A stretch of 48,856 nucleotides of DNA from NCBI GenBank assembly GCA_038210375.1, contig JBBQWT010000024.1, positions 1 through 48,856 of the forward strand. Reading direction: 5' to 3'. A model generated the notes under the pieces. That model did no database searches, was not told the origin of the DNA, and saw nothing but the letters and a program-made list of their open reading frames with translations. Every line of letters starts with the position of its first letter. The stretch's first letter is position 1. Of this stretch, positions 16,531 through 25,330 are shown piece by piece. Position numbers and translations under genes: made by a program. The DNA comes from JBBQWT01 sp038210375. GTDB taxonomy: Bacteria > Acidobacteriota > Terriglobia > Terriglobales > Acidobacteriaceae.

Positions 16531-17772
16531 ATGAAAGAGTTTTTTATCGCTGATGCCGGGCAGATGTCCGATCAGAACATCACTTCGTCATTCGTGGTTG
16601 CCTCCAAGCAGGTCAAGGCCAAGAAAAACGGCGAGCCCTATCTCGCCCTCACGCTGGCCGACCGCACCGGCCAGATCGAAGCCAAGATGTGGGACAACGT
16701 CGCCGATTGCCTGGAAACGTTTTCCCAGTCGGACCTGGTCAAAGTCCGCGGCCTGCTCGATCGCTATCAAGGACGCATGCAGCTCACCATCCACCGCATT
16801 CGGCGCATGGATGAATCCGAGGCCGACTACTCCGATTACCTTCCCAAGACCACCAAAGACGTCGAGCAGTTATGGAAGACGGTGGGCGATTTTGTGGGCA
16901 GCATTCAAAACCCCTGCATTAAAAAACTGCTCGAATGTTTCATGCAGGATGAAGAGATTGAGCGCGCGTATAAGAACGCGCCCGCGGCCAAGGTGCTGCA
17001 CCACGCTTTTATCGGCGGCTTGCTCGATCACGTGGTATCGCTGATGACCATGTGCGACCTGGCGTCCCGCAACTATCCCCAGGTGGACCGCGACCTGCTG
17101 CTGGCCGGCGCGTTTCTGCACGATATCGGCAAGGTGCACGAGCTGGCCTACAGCCGCTCATTTTCTTACACCACCCGAGGCCAGTTGCTGGGTCACATGA
17201 TCATTGAACTGGAAATGCTGCACGACAAGATCGCGGAATTGAACGAAACCATGGAGCCGTGTTTTCCCGACCTGCTCAAGGTGCTGCTGGAACACCTCAT
17301 CATCAGCCATCACGGGCAATATGATTTCGGCTCTCCCAAGTTGCCCATGTTTCCCGAGGCGCTGCTGTTGCACTATCTTGACGACCTCGATTCCAAAATG
17401 GAATCCATGCGCGCTCATCTCGAACGCGAAGCCGGCAGCGAATCGGAATGGACGACCTACAATCCGTCGCTCAGCCGCACCCTGCTGAATACGCAGAAAT
17501 TCATGGCCGCGCCGCTGGCGGCGGGCGCCTCCCGTGCCGCGTCTAGCGTGAAATCCACCGCCTTGCCGAATCCTTCGCAGGGCAAGCCCAACGCCGACGA
17601 CGATGCTTTCAACAAGCCTGAAGTCCCGCGATCGAGAATGACGCCACCAGTGACCACCGTGATTGGGGAGCAACCCATCGTCGAGCCCGCGCCGGGGCCC
17701 ACGCAGACCAGGTTGCCCGGTCAAACCCTTCCCGAGCAGACCACGCTCAGCGAAGTCTGGAAAGAGAAGTAG
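16531..17772 (+). CDS. YhaM-like 3'-5' exoribonuclease (OB-fold plus HD domain)
   Basis: The 413-residue protein starts with an OB-fold nucleic-acid-binding domain (residues about 15-95: SKQVKAKKNGEPYLALTLAD, VKVRGLLDRYQGRMQL). An HD phosphohydrolase domain follows (HHAFIGGLLDHVVS, AGAFLHDIGKVHELA, LIISHHGQYDFG). This order is the architecture of YhaM/CBF1 3'-5' exoribonucleases, which degrade RNA and some DNA. The Pro/Thr-rich C-terminal 85 residues look disordered. I chose ATG 16531 because the family N-terminus MKEFFIADAGQMSD starts there; a GTG at 16501 would add 10 residues. It lies 182 bases after the PPIase gene. Confidence 0.87.
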   Translation: MKEFFIADAGQMSDQNITSSFVVASKQVKAKKNGEPYLALTLADRTGQIEAKMWDNVADCLETFSQSDLVKVRGLLDRYQGRMQLTIHRIRRMDESEADYSDYLPKTTKDVEQLWKTVGDFVGSIQNPCIKKLLECFMQDEEIERAYKNAPAAKVLHHAFIGGLLDHVVSLMTMCDLASRNYPQVDRDLLLAGAFLHDIGKVHELAYSRSFSYTTRGQLLGHMIIELEMLHDKIAELNETMEPCFPDLLKVLLEHLIISHHGQYDFGSPKLPMFPEALLLHYLDDLDSKMESMRAHLEREAGSESEWTTYNPSLSRTLLNTQKFMAAPLAAGASRAASSVKSTALPNPSQGKPNADDDAFNKPEVPRSRMTPPVTTVIGEQPIVEPAPGPTQTRLPGQTLPEQTTLSEVWKEK

Positions 17773-17789
17773 TTTCCTTCGGCCTCGCC

Positions 17790-18488
17790 ATGCTCGACTT
17801 CAATCGCTATTCGGTCATCACTTTTGATTGTTACGGCACCCTGATCGATTGGGAATCGGGAATGCTCCCCGTGCTCCGAGGGCTGACGCCCGATCATTTC
17901 GCGCCATTCGAAGATGCGCAGCTTCTCGAAATATTTGCCGGCCTCGAAGCCGAGGCTGAGCGCGGCCCTTACAAAACCTATCGCGAAATTTTAACCGGGG
18001 TAGCGGAAGGGTTCGCAGCGCGAGTTGGCGCCAAGGTGACTGTCGACCAGAAGCAGGCTCTGCCCAATTCAGTGCCGCAGTGGCCCCCATTTGAAGACAC
18101 CGTGGAATCTCTGCGGCGGCTACAGCGCCGTTTCGAGCTGGGAGTTATCTCCAACGTGGACCACGATTTGTTCGCCGGAACCGCCGCTAAGCTGGAGGTA
18201 AAGTTCGATTACTTCATCTCCGCGCAGCAGGTAAGAAGCTACAAACCATCCACCGCCAATTTCATGGCGGCGCTAAAACGGATTGGCGAGCCTCCCCAAA
18301 AAATTTTGCACGTTGCCCAAAGCCTCTACCATGACATCGCGCCCGCAACCTCTCTGGGGTTCGACACGGTATGGGTAAACCGCCGCGGCCACCAGCCCGG
18401 CTCCGGAGCAACCCCCGCCTCCAGCGCAAAACCCACCCTCGAAGTGCCCAGCCTGAAAGCGCTGGCGGATTTGGTTGAAACGAAGTAA
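17790..18488 (+). CDS. Haloacid dehalogenase-like hydrolase (type II HAD)
   Basis: This 232-residue HAD-superfamily enzyme has the catalytic motif I VITFDCYGTLIDW (the nucleophile Asp), motif II GVISNVDHD, motif III SYKPSTANF (Lys) and motif IV HVAQSLYHDIAPA. The layout and the WPPFEDTVESLRRL cap region resemble type II haloacid dehalogenases and their phosphatase relatives. Whether it acts on haloacids or phosphates cannot be told. It starts 17 bases after the exoribonuclease stop, so the two are probably cotranscribed. Confidence 0.87.
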   Translation: MLDFNRYSVITFDCYGTLIDWESGMLPVLRGLTPDHFAPFEDAQLLEIFAGLEAEAERGPYKTYREILTGVAEGFAARVGAKVTVDQKQALPNSVPQWPPFEDTVESLRRLQRRFELGVISNVDHDLFAGTAAKLEVKFDYFISAQQVRSYKPSTANFMAALKRIGEPPQKILHVAQSLYHDIAPATSLGFDTVWVNRRGHQPGSGATPASSAKPTLEVPSLKALADLVETK

Positions 18489-18535
18489 CCAGGTCTTGCT
18501 TTCACTGGAACCGCACCGATCCTCAAAACGAGTCC

Positions 18536-20746
18536 TTACTTCTGCACGCGCTGCACATCACGAATGCCTGGGATTTTTCTGATCCCAGCCAGTATCCGGT
18601 CGAGGTGCTTGAGGTCTTCGATATCCACCAGTAGATCGACGGTGGCGTGATCGTCGAACGAACGGGATTCGATGCTGCGGATGTTGGTGCTGTCGTCGCT
18701 CACCACCGCGGTGAGTTGCTTCAGCATGCCGGCGCGGTCGTCGCACTGCACCGTCAGCTTCACCGGGTAAGTATCGCTCTCCGACTTGCGGCTGCTTTCC
18801 CAATCGACCACGATTCTCCGGTCGGCGTTGTACAGCAGCGTGGTCAGGTTGGGACAACTGCGCGAATGGACCGCAACTCCCTTGCCGCGGGTCACGTACC
18901 CGATGATTTCTTCGCCGCGAATGGGATTGCAGCATCGGGCGCGATAGACCAGCAGGTCATCCTGTCCCCTGACCTTGATAACGCCGCTTTCGGAGGCGCC
19001 AAAGACCCGGCGCACCACCCCGCCGATGCCGCCCGCCTGGTCGGATTCGGGAGGGGCGTCGGCGCCGGCGCTGGCCGGGGCCAGCTTGTTGAGCACCTGC
19101 CTTGCGGAAAATTTTCCGTAGCCCAGCGCCGCCATCATGTCGGGCTGGCCGGCCAGACCGTATTCACCCGCCACTCGCTTGAAATCTTTTTCTTCAATGT
19201 TTTTGAGCGAGAGCTTGAACCTGCGCGCTTCTTTTTCCAGCAGCTTGCGGCCGACTTCGATGGCGCGCTCCCTTTGCTGGGCATTCAGCCAATGCTTGAT
19301 CTTGTTGCGGGCGCGGGTGGAGTGGACGAAGCCCAGCCAGTCGCGGTTGGGAGTGTGGCCGGCCTGGGTGATGATCTCCACGATGTCGCCGTTGCTCAGC
19401 TTCGACCGCAGCGGCGCCATCTGCCCGTTTACCCGGGCCCCCACGCAGGCATGCCCCACCTCGGTGTGAATGGTGTAAGCAAAATCCACCACGCTGGCCT
19501 CGCGCGGCAGAATTACCACCTTGCCTTTCGGCGTGAACGTGTACACCTCTTCGGGATAGAGATCGACTTTCAGCGTGGAAATAAATTCGGCGGGATCGGC
19601 GACTTCCTGCTGCCATTCCACCACCTGGCGCAGCCACGCCAGGCGCTGCTCGTCCTTGGCGCCGGGGGCGCCGTCTTTATATTTCCAGTGGGCGGCGATG
19701 CCTTCTTCCGCCATCTTGTGCATTTCTTCGGTGCGTATCTGCACCTCGAACGGAGTGCCATCCTCGGAGATCACGGTGGTGTGCAGCGACTGGTACAGGT
19801 TGGGGCGCGGCATGGCGATGAAATCCTTGATGCGCCCCGCCACCGGCCGCCACAAATTGTTGTGGATGGCGCCCAGAGCGGTATAGCAATCTTTCACCGA
19901 GCCGGTAATGATCCTGACCGCGAACATGTCATAGACCTGGTCCACCGAGATGCGCTGCCGCAACAGCTTCTGGTGAATGCTGTACAGGCGCTTGATGCGG
20001 TATTCGACCCGCGCCTCCACCCCGTTTTCCTTGAGCTTGTCGCCGATGATGGCGACGATTTTTTTCAGCGCCTGCTCGCCCACCTTGCGCCGGGCCTCCA
20101 CCGCCACTCGCACTTGCTCGTAGGCCGCGGGGTCGATATAGCGGAAGGCCAGGTCTTCGAGCTCGCCGCGCACCTTGCCCATGCCCAGGCGATGGGCAAT
20201 GGGGGCGTAGATCTCCATGGTCTCGCGGGCTATGATCTCCTGCCGTTCCGGGGACAGGTGTTCGAGGGTGCGCATGTTGTGCAGCCGGTCAGCCAGCTTG
20301 ATGAAGACCACGCGGATGTCATCCACCATGGCCAGCACCATTTTGCGCACGTTCTCCGCCTGGCGTTCCTGCTTGCTGGCAAAATCAATCTTGTCGATCT
20401 TGGTGACGCCTTCGACGATGTGCGCCACCTGCCCGCCGAATTCGCGATGAATGTCCTCTGTGGTCACCGAAGTGTCTTCCACCGAATCATGCAGCAGCCC
20501 GGCGGCGATGGCGGTGGAGTCAAGTTTCATCTCCGCCAGCACGGTAGCGACTTCCAGGGGATGCACCAGGTAGGGCTCGCCGGACGCGCGCACCTGCCCG
20601 TTATGGTGTTCCAGGGTGAACTTATAGGCCTTGCGGATGATCTCCAGATCGTCGTTCGGACGGTTCTCGCGGACGAGCTTTTGCAGGTCACGAAATTTCG
20701 TGACCGTGAGCACGTTGGTGGCAATCTGGTGGCGCAGTGTCGCCAT
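18536..20746 (-). CDS. rel: Bifunctional (p)ppGpp synthetase/hydrolase (Rel/SpoT)
   Basis: This 736-residue long RSH protein makes and degrades the alarmone (p)ppGpp. The N-terminal HD hydrolase domain shows GEPYLVHPLEV, GLLHDSVEDT and IKLADRLHNMRTL. The synthetase domain has RIKRLYSIHQKL, YDMFAVRIIT and PNLYQSLHTTVI, and the RIKD sequence (RxKD motif) matches bifunctional enzymes rather than the acidic ExDD of RelA. The TGS domain (EVYTFTPKGKVVILPREASV) and a C-terminal ACT domain (VQCDDRAGMLKQLTAVV) complete the standard length. Downstream of the XRE-cupin regulator, separated by 93 bases. The conserved Gly of PNGYQS is replaced by Leu. Confidence 0.95.
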   Translation of the reverse strand: MATLRHQIATNVLTVTKFRDLQKLVRENRPNDDLEIIRKAYKFTLEHHNGQVRASGEPYLVHPLEVATVLAEMKLDSTAIAAGLLHDSVEDTSVTTEDIHREFGGQVAHIVEGVTKIDKIDFASKQERQAENVRKMVLAMVDDIRVVFIKLADRLHNMRTLEHLSPERQEIIARETMEIYAPIAHRLGMGKVRGELEDLAFRYIDPAAYEQVRVAVEARRKVGEQALKKIVAIIGDKLKENGVEARVEYRIKRLYSIHQKLLRQRISVDQVYDMFAVRIITGSVKDCYTALGAIHNNLWRPVAGRIKDFIAMPRPNLYQSLHTTVISEDGTPFEVQIRTEEMHKMAEEGIAAHWKYKDGAPGAKDEQRLAWLRQVVEWQQEVADPAEFISTLKVDLYPEEVYTFTPKGKVVILPREASVVDFAYTIHTEVGHACVGARVNGQMAPLRSKLSNGDIVEIITQAGHTPNRDWLGFVHSTRARNKIKHWLNAQQRERAIEVGRKLLEKEARRFKLSLKNIEEKDFKRVAGEYGLAGQPDMMAALGYGKFSARQVLNKLAPASAGADAPPESDQAGGIGGVVRRVFGASESGVIKVRGQDDLLVYRARCCNPIRGEEIIGYVTRGKGVAVHSRSCPNLTTLLYNADRRIVVDWESSRKSESDTYPVKLTVQCDDRAGMLKQLTAVVSDDSTNIRSIESRSFDDHATVDLLVDIEDLKHLDRILAGIRKIPGIRDVQRVQK

Positions 20747-20839
20747 GAAGGATTATAACCGGCGCCTGCGCGGCTATCGTGGCCGCGCCGGAGGGGACGG
20801 CATTTGATCCGCGTCCCCCGGCGATGCGGCCAAAGTGGC

Positions 20840-21781
20840 TTAGAGCTCTTTGCGGCGGCGCGCCGGTGCACTGGCGCGGAATGCTCCGTTGGGTGAGGAA
20901 CCGTAGCGCGATGCGGCGTCCGGCCCGGAAACGCTCACCGCAGGTTCGGTGCGACGCGGACTCTCCCGCATATGGCCGTTGCCACTAGTGGTTGCGGCCG
21001 CGCCATTGCCGTTGGTAGTGATGGCAGCGCCGTTGCCGTTTCCATTTGAAGGTGCGGGTGCGGCGTCGCCGCTCACTATGGTTACCGGCAGCGGGTTGGC
21101 GGGTTTTCCATTGGCCGGGATTGCGGCTTCGCCGTTGCTCAGCGCTTTGCGCGCGCTTTTTTCCGCCGCCTGCTGGGTCTGCAACATCAGCACGCTGGTG
21201 ACGATGATCGCCCGTGCCGTCTCTTTTCCCGCTGCCCGGTAGCTGTGGCTGGTCGATGCGTCGAAATAAACCGAGTCGCCGGCTCCCAGAACTTCGGTGC
21301 TGTCGCCATGCTTCATCTCGATGGCGCCTTCGGTGACGAAAAGAAATTCGTAGCCGGGGTGACTGTGCGGCTTGGCTTCGATGTTGCGCTTGATCACCGG
21401 GAACTCCGCCCAGTACGGGTCAAGCTGGCGGTCGGGAACCTGGTATCCCAGGCTTTCAAAATAATAAGCCGGCACGTCGGCGCTGTCCTGCGGCAGCCGA
21501 ATTCGGTCTTTGCTGCGATGGACCTGGAACAGGCTGCGCGGCTCAGGTTCAAAAAAATACGACAGGTCTTTGCTGAACACCATGGAGATGCGGGTCAGGT
21601 TGCGCAAGGTGGGTACCACCCTGCCGGTTTCGAGTTGCGAAAGAAAGCTGGCTGAGAGCCCGGTGTGGCGTCCCAGTTCGACCAGGCCCATGGATCTCTT
21701 TAAGCGCAGGCGCCTAATGCGCGCGCCGATTTGCTTGGCTGCGATAAATTCCTCGACCGCTAACGATTCGGTTGATTCCAT
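20840..21781 (-). CDS. XRE-family regulator with C-terminal cupin domain
   Basis: This 313-residue regulator has an N-terminal helix-turn-helix (residues about 17-72: LGRHTGLSASFLSQLETGRV) and a RmlC-like cupin at about 125-195 (KPHSHPGYEFLFVTEGAIEM...YFDASTSHSYRA). This MerR/PuuR-like architecture often senses a small ligand or metal. The C-terminal 100 residues are low complexity, rich in Asn-Gly and Ala (GNGNGAAITTNGNG), and probably disordered. It is upstream of rel on the same strand, so it could regulate or be cotranscribed with it. The region upstream is unusually AT-rich. Confidence 0.88.
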   Translation of the reverse strand: MESTESLAVEEFIAAKQIGARIRRLRLKRSMGLVELGRHTGLSASFLSQLETGRVVPTLRNLTRISMVFSKDLSYFFEPEPRSLFQVHRSKDRIRLPQDSADVPAYYFESLGYQVPDRQLDPYWAEFPVIKRNIEAKPHSHPGYEFLFVTEGAIEMKHGDSTEVLGAGDSVYFDASTSHSYRAAGKETARAIIVTSVLMLQTQQAAEKSARKALSNGEAAIPANGKPANPLPVTIVSGDAAPAPSNGNGNGAAITTNGNGAAATTSGNGHMRESPRRTEPAVSVSGPDAASRYGSSPNGAFRASAPARRRKEL

Positions 21782-22059
21782 ATGAATTGCCTCAGTTCGG
21801 GGCTATCAGCCACCGATTTTTTATTATATAAAACTTTTTGTTATTATTATGAACAATTTAAAGGTGCGAAAAGTACGCGGCTCTTTCATAGAACGCTATA
21901 CGTAAGAACTAGGATGTACGGATGCCGATAAAGTGACATCCGTGTGCGCTACCGTACCCAGTTGAAAATCGCTCACTCTTCGAGTTTTGCGATTGCGCAT
22001 TTTGGCGTCGCCAAATTCAGGCCATAACTCGAAAGGGTTCCTCGAAAGGACGACATTAA
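21782..22059. promoter_or_regulatory. AT-rich divergent regulatory region
   Basis: The 278 bases between the XRE-cupin gene and the epimerase gene include an A+T run at about 21818-21862 (TTATTATATAAAACTTTTTG), far AT-richer than its surroundings. It contains TATAAT-like sequences on the minus strand and probably carries the regulator's promoter. An inverted repeat, ACGGATG at 21918 and CATCCGT at 21937, separated by 12 bases, could be an operator; no protein is assigned to it. Confidence 0.45.
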
Positions 22060-22977
22060 GTGAAAAGAATTGCGGTGACTGGAGCAACAGGCCTCGTGGG
22101 TTCGGCGCTGGTGAGAGCCCTTGAGGCCTCGGGATACACAGTAGCGCGGCTGGTGCGAAACAGCGCGGCAAATTCGGCGGCGGCCGCGGAGCCAGCCGCG
22201 GCAACCATTGCCTGGGACCCAGGCGCGTTGCTGCCGCCTGAAAAATTGCAGGGATACGACGCGGTGGTCCACTTGGCAGGCGAAAACATTGCCTCGGGAA
22301 GATGGACTGATGCGCGCAAGCAAGCGATCAGGGACAGCCGGGTGAACGGCACCCGCATGCTGGCGGAATCCCTGGCGAAAACCGCAAGCGGTCCACGCAC
22401 CCTGGTATGCGCATCCGCTATCGGCTATTACGGCAGCCGCGGCGATGAGATTCTGCTTGAAAGCAGCACCCCAGGGTCGGGATTTCTCGCTGAAGTGTGC
22501 CGCGAGTGGGAGGCTGCCACGCAACCCGCGAGCGCTGCGGGTATCAAGGTGGCTAACCTGCGCTTCGGAGTGATCCTGGCGCGGCAGGGCGGCATGTTGA
22601 AGACGGTGCTGGTTCCTTTTCGGCTGGGCGTGGGCGGAAAAGTCGGCAGCGGACGCCAGTTCATGAGTTGGATTGCGCTGCCCGACGTGGTCGCGGCCAT
22701 TATGCAGGCCATCGAGAAGGATTCCTTATCAGGGCCCATCAACGTGGTAGCGCCCAACCCGGTCACCAACGCGGAGTTCACCGCGGTGATGGGCAAGGTG
22801 CTTGCGCGTCCGACAGTGTTGCCGTTGCCGGCGGTGGCGGTGCGCACGCTGCTGGGAGAGATGGGCGAAAATCTTTTATTGGGCAGCCAGCGCGTGGAAC
22901 CGGCACGCCTGCTGGGTTCAGGGTATGAATTTAGATATCCCCAACTGGAAGGTGCGTTGCGGGCGATTTTGCGGTAG
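22060..22977 (+). CDS. TIGR01777-type NAD-dependent epimerase (SulA/YfcH-like)
   Basis: This 305-residue short-chain/epimerase-superfamily protein has the nucleotide-binding VTGATGLVGSALVRAL at the N-terminus, followed by the family motif DAVVHLAGENIASGRWT. The active site Ser and Tyr-like region reads VCASAIGYYGSRGDE, and FGVILARQGGMLK and ISGPINVVAPNPVTN-like sequence follow. These are hallmarks of the YfcH/SulA group, whose substrate is unknown. The GTG at 22060 has a ribosome binding site (GAAAGGA) nine bases upstream. It is monocistronic, with repeat-rich DNA just downstream. Confidence 0.9.
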   Translation: MKRIAVTGATGLVGSALVRALEASGYTVARLVRNSAANSAAAAEPAAATIAWDPGALLPPEKLQGYDAVVHLAGENIASGRWTDARKQAIRDSRVNGTRMLAESLAKTASGPRTLVCASAIGYYGSRGDEILLESSTPGSGFLAEVCREWEAATQPASAAGIKVANLRFGVILARQGGMLKTVLVPFRLGVGGKVGSGRQFMSWIALPDVVAAIMQAIEKDSLSGPINVVAPNPVTNAEFTAVMGKVLARPTVLPLPAVAVRTLLGEMGENLLLGSQRVEPARLLGSGYEFRYPQLEGALRAILR

Positions 22978-23020
22978 GCCGCAGGGTATGGGTTCGGGCG
23001 TTCGACTCCCCCTCCAAGGT

Positions 23021-23111
23021 GTCATCCTGACGACCCCCGGCTTTACCGGGGTGAGGAAGAACCCCTACTCGGCAACGAATATTTCCCTCTGGTGATCGCT
23101 CTGCCGATAAT
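23021..23111 (+). repeat. Dispersed repeat family A, copy 4
   Basis: The core GTCATCCTGACGACCCCCGG, then ACCGGGGTGAGGAAGAACCC, continues into GAATATTTCCCTCTGGTGAT and ends near CCGATAAT. The inverted copy at 23621 shares this longer extent, so the full element is at least about 90 bases. Confidence 0.8.
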
Positions 23112-23175
23112 TTCGGCATCGAGTCAGGACACGGAATTCTGTAGAGACTACCCAGAAACATGTAATCTTCGGCTG

Positions 23176-23472
23176 GTGAATTTCCCCGGAAGATCCTATT
23201 TCGTTTACATCGTAGCCAGCACCTCGGGCACACTCTACATCGGGGTCACGAACAATCTTCCCCGCAGGATTTTCGAGCATAAGCAGGGAATAACGGTTGG
23301 ATTTACCAAGCGCCACGGATGCGACCGGCTGGTTTATTACGAGGCTTTCCGGTTAGTCGAGAACGCGATTGCAAGAGAGAAGGAATTGAAGGGGTGGAGA
23401 AGAAGTAAGAAAGGGACATTAATCGAAATTTCAAATCCAGGTTGGCTGGATTTTGCGGCAGCATGGTACTAG
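23176..23472 (+). CDS. Small GIY-YIG domain nuclease-like protein
   Basis: This 98-residue protein is a single GIY-YIG domain: YFVYIVASTSGTLYIGVTNN, with both the FVYIV and LYIGVT strands, then RRIFEHK with the catalytic Arg, and YYEAF...AIAREKELKGWRRSKK. It resembles the UvrC-like small GIY-YIG proteins of unknown role. The GTG at 23176 gives an N-terminus six residues before the conserved domain; an earlier GTG at 23092 would start inside the flanking repeat and is less likely. Copies of repeat family A lie on both sides in inverted orientation, suggesting the gene may move or be maintained together with the repeat. Confidence 0.85.
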   Translation: MNFPGRSYFVYIVASTSGTLYIGVTNNLPRRIFEHKQGITVGFTKRHGCDRLVYYEAFRLVENAIAREKELKGWRRSKKGTLIEISNPGWLDFAAAWY

Positions 23473-23482
23473 AAACGGCCAA

Positions 23483-23553
23483 AGAGAAGTATTCGTTGCC
23501 GAGTAGGGGTTCTTCCTCACCCCGATAAAGCCGGGGGTTGTCAGAATGACAAC
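23483..23553 (-). repeat. Dispersed repeat family A, copy 5 (inverted)
   Basis: Inverted relative to copy 4, reading AGAGAAGTATTCGTTGCC, GAGTAGGGGTTCTTCCTCAC and GTCAGAATGACAACT. Similarity to copy 6 continues past this point (GCATTGGCGCGACCGATAT). Confidence 0.8.
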
Positions 23554-23620
23554 TGGGGGGAGGGATTCTTGCACGGGCCCGCATTGGCGCGACCGATATG
23601 AGTTAGTGTCTCCCCCGCGG

Positions 23621-23718
23621 CATTATCGTAAGAGAAATCACCAAAGGGAAATATTTGTAGCCCAGCAGGGGTTCTTCCTCACCCCGGTGAAGCCGGGGCT
23701 CGTCAGAATGACAACTGA
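23621..23718 (-). repeat. Dispersed repeat family A, copy 6 (inverted)
   Basis: Begins CATTATCGTAAGAGAAATCA, then AAAGGGAAATATTT and AGGGGTTCTTCCTCACCCCG, ending in GTCAGAATGACAACTGATG. Together with copy 4 it brackets the GIY-YIG gene in inverted orientation. Confidence 0.8.
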
Positions 23719-23770
23719 TGAGAGGGATTTCTGCTTGGTTCCGCATTTGCGCGACCGATGCAACTCCGCC

Positions 23771-25303
23771 CTAATGTCCGGTTCGCCAGGCAGTCCCGAA
23801 CGCTTCCACTCGCGCTCTCACGCTCATGACCGCCTTAGGCAGGGGCAGGTTGCTGCCGGTCTCGAGGATTGGAACCAGCTTGTCGAATTCCGGACCGGAA
23901 TGGGTTCCGGTCACCACGATACGAATGGGATGGAACAGCTCTTTTCCCTTGGCGCCGGTTTCGACTTTCACCTGGTTCACCAGTTCCTTGAAAAGTTCGG
24001 GAGTGACCGCGCCCTCCGGCAGCGCCCGCACTCGCTGCGAGAAGCTCTCGATCACGGCGGCGGTTTTCTCGCCCTGCAGGACCTCACGGTTCTCGGGAAA
24101 TTCCAGAGCGGCGGCAGGATTGTATTCGAAAATAAAAGCGGCGCGCTCCGGCAACTCTTCCAGCCGGTCAACCGATGGCAGCAGCAGCGCCAGCACCTGG
24201 TGGAACCACGTATGCGACGTTGATCCGGCCGCGATTCGGGCATCCCCGGGCATTAAGCCCGCTTTCACGAAAAACGGCAGCGCCAGATCCCCCACCCTCT
24301 GAGGCGCGCACTGTTTCAGGTAATGGCGGTTGAGCCAATAGAGTTTGGCCATGTCGAATATGGCGGCGGCGGGCGTGACTCTCTCCAGGGAAAATTCTTT
24401 TTGCAGATCTTCGCTGCTGAATGTTTCGCGATTGCCGCCGGCGGGCGCCCATCCCAGCAGCGCCAGGTAATTCACCAGGGCCTCGGGCAGCACTCCCATT
24501 TCGCGAAACGCCTGGATCGACGTCGCCCCGTGGCGCTTGGAAAGACGCTCGCGATCTTCGCCGAGAATGGTCGATAGATGAGCAAACTCCGGGACCGGCC
24601 AGCCCAGCGCCGAATACAGCGCCACCTGCCTGGGGGTGTTGGATAAATGATCGTCGCCGCGAATGACATGGGTGACGTTCATCAACGCATCATCCACCAC
24701 CACCACGAAGTTATAAACCGGCACTCCGCTGGAGCGCACGATGATGGGGTCGCCCACCACGTCGCTGGCAAACTCTATCGGCCCATGCACGATGTCGTGG
24801 AATCTTATGGGCTGCGGGGGAATGCGCAGGCGGATTGCCGCGGCTTCACTGGCTTGCACGCGGCGCTCGGATTCGGCGGGGCCGAGATCGCGGCATTTGC
24901 CTGAATACTTCTGCGGCTGGTGGCCGGCGACGGCGCTTGCGCGCTCTTCGGCCAGCTCTTCGGCGCTGCAGAAACAGCGGTAGGCGCTTCCTTCCGCCAG
25001 CAGGCGTTGCGCCTGCTCGCGATAAATTTCGCTGCGATCGGATTGCCGGTAGGGGGCAAACTTCCCTCCCACGTCGGGGCCCTCATCCCACTGCAGGCCC
25101 ATCCACTGCAAGTCGGCGATGAGCTCCGTTTCAAACCGGGCTTCGCTGCGCTCCACGTCGGTGTCTTCCACCCGCAGGATGAACGCCCCCCCTTGGCGGC
25201 GCGCGTAAAGCCAGTTAAAGAGAGCGGTGCGCGCGTTGCCCACATGCAGAAAGCCAGTGGGCGACGGGGCGAAACGCACCCTCACGGGGCGGAAAGCATC
25301 CAT
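23771..25303 (-). CDS. gltX: Glutamyl-tRNA synthetase
   Basis: This 510-residue class I aminoacyl-tRNA synthetase charges tRNA-Glu. The HIGH-type motif lies in RFAPSPTGFLHVGNARTALF (HVGN) and the KMSKS-type motif in ERLSKRHGATS. Catalytic core landmarks are FILRVEDTDVERS, YRCFCSAEEL and VTHVIRGDDHLSNTPRQ. The alpha-helical anticodon-binding region makes up the C-terminal third. Whether it is discriminating or also charges tRNA-Gln is not evident; no GatCAB genes are in the window. The gene follows the RDD protein gene after 27 bases, probably in the same transcript. Confidence 0.95.
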   Translation of the reverse strand: MDAFRPVRVRFAPSPTGFLHVGNARTALFNWLYARRQGGAFILRVEDTDVERSEARFETELIADLQWMGLQWDEGPDVGGKFAPYRQSDRSEIYREQAQRLLAEGSAYRCFCSAEELAEERASAVAGHQPQKYSGKCRDLGPAESERRVQASEAAAIRLRIPPQPIRFHDIVHGPIEFASDVVGDPIIVRSSGVPVYNFVVVVDDALMNVTHVIRGDDHLSNTPRQVALYSALGWPVPEFAHLSTILGEDRERLSKRHGATSIQAFREMGVLPEALVNYLALLGWAPAGGNRETFSSEDLQKEFSLERVTPAAAIFDMAKLYWLNRHYLKQCAPQRVGDLALPFFVKAGLMPGDARIAAGSTSHTWFHQVLALLLPSVDRLEELPERAAFIFEYNPAAALEFPENREVLQGEKTAAVIESFSQRVRALPEGAVTPELFKELVNQVKVETGAKGKELFHPIRIVVTGTHSGPEFDKLVPILETGSNLPLPKAVMSVRARVEAFGTAWRTGH

Positions 25304-25330
25304 GCAGGAATGTTAACAGGCGCCCCGCCG

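Noticed and set aside
18647..20758. 703-codon open frame on the plus strand opposite rel
   Set aside because: It is a shadow of the rel gene in a high-GC region; its composition (His- and Val-rich) and lack of any domain point to antisense reading.
21896..22204. Frame of 102 codons on the minus strand across the start of the epimerase gene
   Set aside because: Overlaps the start of the epimerase gene and its regulatory region; low-complexity Pro/Leu composition.
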